From: Nitrospinae bacterium RIFCSPLOWO2_12_39_16
GTDB lineage: Bacteria > Nitrospinota > Nitrospinia > UBA9942
Assembly (NCBI GenBank): GCA_001805005.1
Contig: MHDO01000059.1
Coordinates: 1 to 10,817, forward strand
Direction of reading: 5' to 3'
Length of the DNA stretch: 10,817 bases
The position numbers and the translations under genes were made by a program. Positions 1-6,531 of this stretch are shown in pieces. Position 1 is the first letter of the stretch. Each line of letters starts with the position of its first letter. The notes below the pieces were generated by a model. It was not told where the DNA came from. It made no database searches and worked only from the letters and a program-made list of their open reading frames with translations.

Positions 1-555
1 TGGGATATACTTATTGCAAATAAAATAATAATGGATTCGTGGGGGGAAGCAACAATTTCAAAATCTGCACACCTGATAGGAGATGTGAGGATTGAGGGCC
101 CTGTCCAGATTGAGGATAATGTAGAGATAAGGTCAGGGACTATCATTGAAGGTCCTTCATTCATAGGTTCAGGCAGTTTTATAGGCAATAATGTCCTGAT
201 AAGAAAATATACATCTGTGGGTAAGAGTTGCATTGTGGGTTATGGCGTTGAACTTAAAAACTGCATACTCTCCGGAAATTCGCGGATTGGGAGGCTATCA
301 TTTATAGGTGATAGTGTTATCGGAAATAATGTTGATATTGGCTCAGGGGTAATGACCATAAATGAAAATCTTGATAGAAGCACTTTGAAATCTACTGTAA
401 ATAAAAAGAGCATGGATACAAATCTAAATAAACTTGGTGCCTTTATCGGCGATGATGCGATAATTGGCTCAGGCAATACAACAATGGCAGGGACAGTGAT
501 TAATTCGCAGGTCAAGATTCCCCATCATTATACATACCCGAAGGAAGGCAGGTAA
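1..555 (+). CDS. GlmU-like sugar-1-phosphate nucleotidyltransferase, C-terminal part (5' end outside window)
   Basis: The reading frame is open from base 1 and starts upstream of the window; the first residues (WDILIANK) match the end of a nucleotidyltransferase domain, where the family has a PWDL-x-x-AN motif. The ATG at 31 is therefore probably internal. The remaining 184 residues are hexapeptide repeats of a left-handed beta-helix (IGSGSFIGNNVLI, FIGDSVIGNNVDIGSG, FIGDDAIIGSGN). The pattern resembles the archaeal bifunctional sugar-1-phosphate nucleotidyltransferase/acetyltransferase, including the motif KLGAFIGD. Such enzymes make UDP-GlcNAc or related nucleotide sugars in the cytosol. 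glmS follows 63 nt downstream on the same strand, which supports an amino-sugar role. Oddity: where GlmU proteins have HL(S/T)Y-x-GD with the catalytic His, this protein has RLSFIGD (Arg at 292-294, Phe at 301-303), so acetyltransferase activity is doubtful. The exact sugar specificity cannot be read from this part. Confidence 0.82.
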   Translation, partial: WDILIANKIIMDSWGEATISKSAHLIGDVRIEGPVQIEDNVEIRSGTIIEGPSFIGSGSFIGNNVLIRKYTSVGKSCIVGYGVELKNCILSGNSRIGRLSFIGDSVIGNNVDIGSGVMTINENLDRSTLKSTVNKKSMDTNLNKLGAFIGDDAIIGSGNTTMAGTVINSQVKIPHHYTYPKEGR

Positions 556-601
556 AGGAGAAGGCAGAGGTAGAGATATTTACTTTACCTATACCTTTAC
601 C
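551..601 (+). promoter_or_regulatory. Nested inverted repeat between the GlmU-like gene and glmS
   Basis: GGTAAAGG (551-558, overlapping the stop codon) is perfectly complementary to CCTTTACC (594-601), and inside it AGGTA (568-572) pairs with TACCT (586-590). The left half is purine-rich and carries a direct repeat, GAAGGCAG at 544-551 and 560-567. The structure ends 9 nt before the glmS Shine-Dalgarno sequence, so it could affect translation or processing of the glmS message. There is no U-tract, so a terminator is unlikely. The spacer is too short to hold a glmS ribozyme. Any function is inferred from position only. Confidence 0.3.
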
Positions 602-618
602 TTGAATTTGGAGGCTTT

Positions 619-2439
619 ATGTGCGGCATCAGTGGGATTGCTGGATTTAAAAATATAGCAGTGCCTTTACTTGATAGTATAAGACACTTGGAGTATAGGG
701 GCTATGACGCATGTGGTATTGCGATACTTGGGCTACATGGGATTGAGGTTAGAAAGAATATCGGCTCTGTTGATGAGGTAAATGAAAGAGAGAGGTTATC
801 AGAGCCTGATGGAAAGCTGGGGATTGCCCATACGAGATGGGCAACACATGGCGGCGTGACAAAGGAGAATACCCACCCTCATTTAAGCTGTAAAGGTGAT
901 TTTGCCCTCGTCCATAATGGGATTATATCCAATTATCGGGAATTAAAAAAAGAGCTTATCAAAGAAGGGCATAAGTTTTACTCAGAGACAGATACAGAGG
1001 TTATTGTCCATCTTGTGGAAAAATATTTTGCACCATCAAAAGATACAGAAAAAGCATTTATAAAGGCTATCAAGAGGCTTGAGGGGACATATGCTGTAGC
1101 CATGATAACCATTTATGAAAAAGATAAGATATTCTGTGCAAAGAAGGAAAGCCCTCTGGTAATAGGATTGGGGGGGGATACAAATTATATCGGCTCAGAC
1201 TTTAACGCCTTTATAGATTATACAAAAAATGCAGTTGTCCTTGATGATGATGAATATGCAGTTGTATCAAAAGACCGCTACTTTATAAAAAATACTACAA
1301 ATGGAGAAACTGTCAGAAAAAAAATTACAGAGATACACTGGGATAGTGATATGGCTAAAAAGGGCGGCTATCCCCACTACATGCTCAAGGAGATATATGA
1401 ACAGCCGCAGTGCATTATAAATGCCTCACAGGTTGACAGACAGCATATCAAAAAAATATCAGACATGATAATGGAGAGCAAAAAGACTTATCTGATAGGG
1501 GTTGGCACCACTTATTATGTATCCCTTATGGGTGAGTATCAATTCTCTTCCGTTGCAGGTATTTTTACACCTGCGATAAGCTCGGATGAGTTTAAAAATC
1601 TCGCACATATAGATAAAGATACACTTGTCATAGCCATATCGCAGTCAGGTGAAACATACGATACCTTAAATGCACTGAAATATGCAAAAAATAAAGGTGC
1701 AAAGACTGCAGCCATTGTTAATGTAATGGGGTCATCCATTGCCCGTCTTGTTGACCTTACAATACTGCAAGGTTCTGGTCCTGAGATATGCGTAATCAGC
1801 ACAAAGGCAGCCCTTTCACAGATGATTATACTACTAATGATTGCCCTTGAGATAGCAGTCAGAAATAAGAGGCTCGCTTCAAAGAATAAAATTGAGATTG
1901 AGAGGCATATATCTAATCTCCCTGAAATCATCCAGAAGGTGCTTAATGAAAAATCAGGCTTCATACATACAATAGCCCAAAAGTATTCCCACATAAATAA
2001 CTGGCTCTATCTTGGGAGGGGGAAATATTATCCCATAGCACTTGAGTCATCCCTGAAGATGAAAGAGGTTGCGTATGTCCATGCAGAGGGGATGCCTGCG
2101 GGTTTCCTAAAACATGGGACCATTGCACTTATTGACGAAAACCTATACTCAATTATCTTCATGCCTCCAAAGAGTGACGAAGACCTCTACAGGCTTTCTT
2201 CCGGAAGTGCAGAGGAGATAAAGGCAAGAAAGGGATTTATTATAGGTTTTCACTTTGGAGACAAAAAGGAGAGCGAGAAGCTGTTCAATGAAGAGATTGC
2301 ATTGCCGACGGTGCCTGATGTCATTGCCCCATTTTTAGAATTAGTTGTCGCACAGCTCTTTGCCTACTTCACAGCAGTAGCCTTAAAGAGAAACATAGAC
2401 AAGCCAAGGTCTCTTGCAAAATCCGTTACAGTGGCATAA
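619..2439 (+). CDS. glmS: Glutamine--fructose-6-phosphate aminotransferase (isomerizing)
   Basis: Makes glucosamine-6-phosphate from fructose-6-phosphate and glutamine, the first committed step to UDP-GlcNAc; cytosolic. It has 606 residues, close to E. coli GlmS (609). The N-terminal class-II glutaminase begins MCGI with nucleophile Cys2, followed by LEYRGYD (24-30), HTRWATHGG (71-79), HNGIISNY (99-106) and the Asp of ETDTEV. Two SIS domains follow: GVGTTYY (294-300) with SQSGET (341-346), then LGRG (465-468), KMKEVAYVHAE (480-490) and KHG (498-500). The C-terminus LAKSVTV carries the lysine that holds the sugar (Lys601). Residues matching the isomerase Glu and His are Glu483 and His499. GGAGG at 610-614 lies only 4 nt before the ATG, and Cys2 must follow the initiator Met, which fixes the start. 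Oddities: the usual CGTS is VGTT, and the usual AGELKHGP is AGFLKHGT. The GlmU-like gene upstream is probably cotranscribed. Confidence 0.95.
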   Translation: MCGISGIAGFKNIAVPLLDSIRHLEYRGYDACGIAILGLHGIEVRKNIGSVDEVNERERLSEPDGKLGIAHTRWATHGGVTKENTHPHLSCKGDFALVHNGIISNYRELKKELIKEGHKFYSETDTEVIVHLVEKYFAPSKDTEKAFIKAIKRLEGTYAVAMITIYEKDKIFCAKKESPLVIGLGGDTNYIGSDFNAFIDYTKNAVVLDDDEYAVVSKDRYFIKNTTNGETVRKKITEIHWDSDMAKKGGYPHYMLKEIYEQPQCIINASQVDRQHIKKISDMIMESKKTYLIGVGTTYYVSLMGEYQFSSVAGIFTPAISSDEFKNLAHIDKDTLVIAISQSGETYDTLNALKYAKNKGAKTAAIVNVMGSSIARLVDLTILQGSGPEICVISTKAALSQMIILLMIALEIAVRNKRLASKNKIEIERHISNLPEIIQKVLNEKSGFIHTIAQKYSHINNWLYLGRGKYYPIALESSLKMKEVAYVHAEGMPAGFLKHGTIALIDENLYSIIFMPPKSDEDLYRLSSGSAEEIKARKGFIIGFHFGDKKESEKLFNEEIALPTVPDVIAPFLELVVAQLFAYFTAVALKRNIDKPRSLAKSVTVA

Positions 2440-2457
2440 AACAAGGTGTAGAGATAA

Positions 2458-2483
2458 AAGGGATAAGCTATAACTTATTCCTT
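2458..2483. terminator. Possible bidirectional terminator between convergent glmS and cbiO
   Basis: AAGGGATAAG (2458-2467) pairs with CTTATTCCTT (2474-2483) through 10 positions, one of them a G-U wobble, around a 6-nt loop. It lies in the 52-nt gap between two convergent stop codons. On the minus strand the stem runs into a short T-run (CCCTTTTATC); on the plus strand no T-run follows. The stem is AT-rich and the T-run short, so termination would be weak. Confidence 0.4.
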
Positions 2484-2491
2484 ACACATTA

Positions 2492-3232
2492 TCACTTAAT
2501 ACAGACTCTGCACCTGTCTTCAAATGGGAGATCATATCTGTTTAACAATTCCTGATTTTTTAATATCTCCCATGTCTCACCTTCTGCCACAATCTCTCCA
2601 TTAAATAAGATTATAAGGCGATTACAAATATCGCCTGCCATATAAAGGTCATGGGTAACGATTATTTTTGTTGAGGGGAGTGATTTTATAGTATGTATAA
2701 GCATCTTTTGGGAATATGTGTCCAAATTTGCAGACGGCTCATCAAAGGCAATTATATCAGGAGTCATTGAAAGGACTGTTGCAAGAGATACCCTCTTTTT
2801 TTCTCCGAGGCTTAAATGATGCGGACTCCTCTTTTCAAATCCAGTTAATCTGACCGTCTCCATTGCCTTTTTTACCTTTTTATTTATATCATCTTCAGAA
2901 AAACCCATGTTCTGAGGTCCAAATGCAACATCCTCCCACACGGTTGGGCAGAATAACTGGTCATCAGGGTTTTGAAAGACGATACCAATCTTTTCTCTTA
3001 TTTCCTTCAGGTTTTTTTTGTTAACCTCCATACCCATTACTTCTATCCGCCCATCCCCGATGAGAATTCCATTCAGATTGAGGAGGAGTGTTGATTTGCC
3101 TGCCCCGTTTGGCCCTATAATCCCAACAGACTCCCCTTTATATATTGAAAGGGTGATATCCTTCAATACATCGTTCCCGTCAGGATACTGAAAAGAGAGT
3201 TCTTCAATTAAAATTGCCTTCCCGTTTTCCAC
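2492..3232 (-). CDS. cbiO: ECF transporter ATPase, cobalt/nickel type (CbiO/EcfA-like)
   Basis: ATP-binding subunit of an energy-coupling-factor importer; binds the cytoplasmic face of the T component and drives uptake. All ABC ATPase motifs are present in 246 residues: Walker A GPNGAGKST (40-48), Q-loop FQNPDDQLF (86-94), signature LSLGEKKR (140-147), Walker B IIAFDEP (160-166) and switch His194. FQNPDDQ and the overall pattern are typical of CbiO/NikO/EcfA. The start is GTG at 3232, with GAGG at 3243-3246 inside the end of cbiQ. The cbiQ stop codon lies one base upstream, so translational coupling is likely. The C-terminus holds a Cys-x-x-Cys (CRVC, 241-244) a few residues before the stop, which I do not recall as a family feature. 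The substrate cannot be read from an ATPase; cobalt or nickel is inferred from the CbiQ partner. Confidence 0.88.
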   Translation of the reverse strand: MENGKAILIEELSFQYPDGNDVLKDITLSIYKGESVGIIGPNGAGKSTLLLNLNGILIGDGRIEVMGMEVNKKNLKEIREKIGIVFQNPDDQLFCPTVWEDVAFGPQNMGFSEDDINKKVKKAMETVRLTGFEKRSPHHLSLGEKKRVSLATVLSMTPDIIAFDEPSANLDTYSQKMLIHTIKSLPSTKIIVTHDLYMAGDICNRLIILFNGEIVAEGETWEILKNQELLNRYDLPFEDRCRVCIK

Positions 3233-3233
3233 T

Positions 3234-3941
3234 TTAGTATAACCTCACTAATGATGTTATCAATATTATTGCTATAATAAATAGTATGTCCTGACTGTTG
3301 ATTGATGTCTGGTATCTTGCGACTTTTAAATTCCCCTCAAACCCCCTTGATGCCATTGCCATATAAACCCTTTCTCCCCTCTCATAACTTCTTACAAAAA
3401 GCACCCCTATCATATTGCCTATTGTCTTTGCATGCCATATCCATCTCCCTTTAAAACAGCGGGAATCACATGCCTGTCTTATCCTCATCACCTCATCAAG
3501 GAGAACAAATAGATAGCGGTAAGTAAAACTTGTAAGAAGTATGAATATATTTGGAACTTTAAGTCTGCGAAAACCGTTAAGCAGGGCAGGGAATGGGGTT
3601 GTAGAAGATAACAGTATCAGACATAGAACCCCTATATAGGATTTTATTACAACATTCCACGCCGCTATAAACCCTGATGTAGTAATTAAAAATATTGATG
3701 TTAAAAGTGCAAATGGTATGACTACAGCAGAGCGAGAGAGGATAAATGAAATGGGAACTTTTGACAGAAATATAAGTGTAAATACAACTGATAAATAGAT
3801 TCCAAAGTGATTAAAGTTTTTGGATGGTGTAGTAACACTTATTACAATAATCCATAAGAAAGAGATTATTTTTACACTTGGGTCAAGTCTGTGGATAGGG
3901 CTTTCAATACTGCTATATTTATCAAGAAAGGCATGTTTCAT
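3234..3941 (-). CDS. cbiQ: ECF transporter transmembrane (T) component, CbiQ family
   Basis: Integral membrane subunit linking the ATPase to a substrate-binding component. The N-terminus MKHAFLDKYSSIESPIHRLD is the characteristic opening of CbiQ/NikQ proteins, so I start at the ATG at 3941 (235 residues). A TTG seven codons upstream (3962) is also in frame, but neither start has a convincing Shine-Dalgarno sequence. Several hydrophobic segments span the first half and a last one lies at the C-terminus. TTPFPALLNGFRRLKVP and TYRYLFVLLDE are family signatures. The two coupling motifs that contact the ATPases appear as CDSR (158-161) and ASRG (197-200), the latter within RSYERGERVYMAMASRGF. cbiO follows immediately and lon lies upstream on the same strand. 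No CbiM/NikM/CbiN or other substrate-binding gene is visible nearby, so the substrate is uncertain. Cobalt or nickel is the best guess from the family. Confidence 0.87.
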   Translation of the reverse strand: MKHAFLDKYSSIESPIHRLDPSVKIISFLWIIVISVTTPSKNFNHFGIYLSVVFTLIFLSKVPISFILSRSAVVIPFALLTSIFLITTSGFIAAWNVVIKSYIGVLCLILLSSTTPFPALLNGFRRLKVPNIFILLTSFTYRYLFVLLDEVMRIRQACDSRCFKGRWIWHAKTIGNMIGVLFVRSYERGERVYMAMASRGFEGNLKVARYQTSINSQDILFIIAIILITSLVRLY

Positions 3942-3985
3942 GGCGGTATTATCGGAAAGCAAAAAACAAAAGCAAGGAGCTATAT

Positions 3986-4014
3986 ATAATAGTTTTTCGC
4001 CTTCTGCCTTAAAA
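3986..4014 (-). promoter_or_regulatory. Weak promoter candidate for cbiQ-cbiO
   Basis: On the minus strand TATTAT (3991-3986) lies 17 nt downstream of TTTTAA (4014-4009), in the gap between the lon stop and the cbiQ start. The -10 is fair and the -35 poor. AT-rich spacers produce such matches by chance. Readthrough from lon is an alternative, because I see no terminator in this gap. Confidence 0.18.
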
Positions 4015-4025
4015 AATTTTCTTAA

Positions 4026-6443
4026 TCAGTTTATCGGCACTGAAGATGGGATTGGTGTATAGGTTCTTTCATCAGGTTCTGCTTCTATCTTTGGTGCAGG
4101 GGCTGGAGATTCTTCAAGTGCAACCCTTAAGACCTCGTCCATATTTTCAACCAGATTAATCTTAAGCACCTTCTTTATGTTTGCCGGTATATCTTTTAAG
4201 TCTCTTTCATTTTCTCTTGGCAGTATGATGTTAAAAATCTCGCTCCTGTGGGCAGCAAGGAGCTTCTCCTTAACCCCGCCAATTGGAAGAACCTTTCCCC
4301 TTAATGTAATTTCGCCTGTCATTGCTAAATCTCTCTTCACAGCCCTCTTTGTAAGAGCGGAAACAAGGGCTGTTGCCATTGTAATACCTGCCGACGGCCC
4401 ATCCTTTGGAATGGCGCCTTCAGGAACATGGATATGAATATCAACCTTCTGATAAAAATTTCTATTAAGTTCCATCTCTTTAGCCTTTGATCTTACATAG
4501 CTTAATGCCGCCTGTGCAGACTCCTGCATTACATCGCCTAATTGTCCTGTAAGCGTAAGATTCCCCCTCCCGTCCATGAGTGTAACCTCTGTCGTGAGAA
4601 TCTCACCCCCTACCTCTGTCCATGCAAGACCTGTTGCAAGCCCGACCTCACTCTTCTCAGTCTTTTTACTTACACGATAAATTGGGATACCAAGGTATTT
4701 CGCAAGACTCTTCGGTGATATAATTATCAACTTAGAAATTTTCTTTTCTGTAGCTATCTTCTTTGCTACCTTTCTGCATATATTGGCAATCTCCCTCTCA
4801 AGATTTCTTACCCCTGCCTCTTTTGTATAGTGCCTTATAATTTTTCTCACAGCCGAATCGGTAAACTGAATCTGCTTTTCTTTAAGCCCGTGGTCTTTGA
4901 TATTTTTAGGCATAAGGAAGAGTTTTGCAATGTTCAGTTTCTCCTCCTCTGTATACCCCGGCATCCTCAATACCTCCATCCTGTCAAGCAGAGGCTGGGG
5001 GATTGTGTGAAGGACATTTGCAGTTGTAATGAACATCACCTCAGAGAGGTCAAAGTCCACTTCAAGATAATGGTCATTGAAGGCATAATTCTGTTCAGGG
5101 TCAAGCACCTCTAATAGAGCGGCAGACGGATCGCCCCTGAAGTCCATACTCATCTTGTCAATCTCATCAAGCATAAATACCGGATTTTTTGTCCCTGCCT
5201 TTTTGACTGACTGTATAATCCTTCCGGGTAAGGCACCTATATAAGTCCTCCTGTGTCCCCGTATCTCAGCCTCATCCCTGACACCGCCAAGAGAAACACG
5301 GACAAACTTTCTCCCCGTAGCCCTTGCTATTGATTTACCGAGAGATGTCTTCCCGACACCCGGCGGTCCTGCCAGGCACAATATAGGCCCCTTCATCTCC
5401 TTTACAAGTTTTCGGACAGCCAGATACTCAAGCACCCTCACTTTTACCTTATCCAATCCGTAGTGGTCTTCATTTAAAATCTTTTCAGCCTCTTTTATAT
5501 CAAGCTTCTCCTTTGTCTTTACAGCCCATGGTATATCAACAAGCCAGTCAATATAGTTTCTCACCACTGTCCCTTCTGCAGACATGGGAGGCATCATCTC
5601 AAGACGTTTCAGTTCTTTCAGTGCCTTTTTATTTATATCTTCAGGCATCTTTGCCTTCTTTATCTTTTCTCTTAACTCCTCTATTTCAGTCTTGAACTCA
5701 TTAAATTTGCCCAGTTCTTTCTGAATAGCCTTCATCTGCTCTTGCAGGTAATACTCTTTCTGGCTCTGCTCCATCTGTTTTTTCACCCTTCCACGCACCT
5801 TTTTTTCCAGATTAAGTATCTCAATCTCCGACTCTATTATGCTGTAGAGTTCTTCAAGACGGGCATGATGGGATATTATTTCAAGGAGCCTCTGTTTATC
5901 TGTAGTCTTCATTGAAAGATGTGCTGCTATAGAATCCGCAAAATGTCCGGGGTCGTTTATATTTTGTATAGACATTAATATTTCGGCAGGCATCTTCTGG
6001 CTAAGTTTCACATATTCTTCAAAAAGCCCCATGAGGCTCCTCATCAGCGCCTCAATTTCTGGAAAGGTTTCACCTTTTTTTTCAGGAAAAGAAACCTTGA
6101 CCTCAAAAAAATTGATGTTTTCAATAAACGAATCTATTCTGACCCTGTTTATTCCTTCTACCAGAACCTTTACAGTTCCATCAGACAGTCTCAGTATCTG
6201 AAGTATCTCAGCTGCCGTCCCTATCTCATATACATCTTCAGGGGCGGGGTCATTTGTCTTTGGTTTTTTCTGTGCGGCAAGAACAATCCGCTTCTCCCCT
6301 GATATTGCATTCTCAAGCCCCCTTATAGATTTATCCCTTCCCACAAAAAGAGGAATAACCATATGAGGAAAAACCACAATATCTCTTAAAGGCAGAAGCG
6401 GCAATATATTGGTCTGTATCTTTTTCTTTTCTTCCATAGGCAT
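4026..6443 (-). CDS. lon: ATP-dependent protease La (Lon)
   Basis: Cytosolic ring protease that unfolds and degrades damaged and regulatory proteins. It has 805 residues, against 784 in E. coli. The N-terminal LON substrate-binding domain begins LPLLPLRDIVVFPHMVIPL (14-32), and a coiled-coil-like charged stretch follows at about 195-290. The AAA+ module has Walker A GPPGVGKT (359-366) and Walker B VFMLDEID (422-429). The protease domain holds catalytic Ser684 in PKDGPSAG and Lys727 in GGVKEKLLAAHR, with the 43-residue spacing seen in E. coli Lon (679/722). A proline-rich, low-complexity tail of about 27 residues (779-805) follows the conserved core. The start is the ATG at 6443; a second ATG two codons later (6437) is possible, and neither has a clear Shine-Dalgarno sequence. 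It lies 88 nt downstream of clpX, with a palindromic repeat between them. Confidence 0.97.
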   Translation of the reverse strand: MPMEEKKKIQTNILPLLPLRDIVVFPHMVIPLFVGRDKSIRGLENAISGEKRIVLAAQKKPKTNDPAPEDVYEIGTAAEILQILRLSDGTVKVLVEGINRVRIDSFIENINFFEVKVSFPEKKGETFPEIEALMRSLMGLFEEYVKLSQKMPAEILMSIQNINDPGHFADSIAAHLSMKTTDKQRLLEIISHHARLEELYSIIESEIEILNLEKKVRGRVKKQMEQSQKEYYLQEQMKAIQKELGKFNEFKTEIEELREKIKKAKMPEDINKKALKELKRLEMMPPMSAEGTVVRNYIDWLVDIPWAVKTKEKLDIKEAEKILNEDHYGLDKVKVRVLEYLAVRKLVKEMKGPILCLAGPPGVGKTSLGKSIARATGRKFVRVSLGGVRDEAEIRGHRRTYIGALPGRIIQSVKKAGTKNPVFMLDEIDKMSMDFRGDPSAALLEVLDPEQNYAFNDHYLEVDFDLSEVMFITTANVLHTIPQPLLDRMEVLRMPGYTEEEKLNIAKLFLMPKNIKDHGLKEKQIQFTDSAVRKIIRHYTKEAGVRNLEREIANICRKVAKKIATEKKISKLIIISPKSLAKYLGIPIYRVSKKTEKSEVGLATGLAWTEVGGEILTTEVTLMDGRGNLTLTGQLGDVMQESAQAALSYVRSKAKEMELNRNFYQKVDIHIHVPEGAIPKDGPSAGITMATALVSALTKRAVKRDLAMTGEITLRGKVLPIGGVKEKLLAAHRSEIFNIILPRENERDLKDIPANIKKVLKINLVENMDEVLRVALEESPAPAPKIEAEPDERTYTPIPSSVPIN

Positions 6444-6464
6444 TAAATATGAGGGGACAAAGGG

Positions 6465-6520
6465 TCAAGCATTCAAGTGGTCAAGTGTTTTTATTTCTGC
6501 TAACCTTTGAACCCTTGAAT
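6465..6520. repeat. Inverted array of TCAAG octamer repeats between clpX and lon
   Basis: TCAAG occurs at 6465, 6473 and 6481, exactly 8 bp apart. The reverse-complement type TTGAA occurs at 6507 and 6515, again 8 bp apart. As a result 6471-6485 and 6506-6520 form an imperfect 15-bp stem, with ATTCAAG pairing perfectly with CTTGAAT at its base, around a 20-nt loop. It fills most of the 88-nt gap between clpX and lon. It looks like a decayed short-period intergenic repeat. It could also act as an mRNA hairpin in the clpX-lon transcript, but there is no T-run typical of a terminator. Confidence 0.6.
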
Positions 6521-6531
6521 CCTATTTTAAT

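Noticed and set aside
31..33. ATG as the start of the first gene
   Set aside because: The frame is open back to base 1 and the preceding residues fit the end of the nucleotidyltransferase domain, so this Met is most likely internal.
556..618. glmS ribozyme
   Set aside because: The intergenic space is only 63 nt, far too short for the ribozyme core.
6444..6484. Promoter for lon using TTGACC as a -35
   Set aside because: The TTGACC copies on the minus strand come from the TCAAG repeat, and no -10 lies at a workable distance before the start codon.
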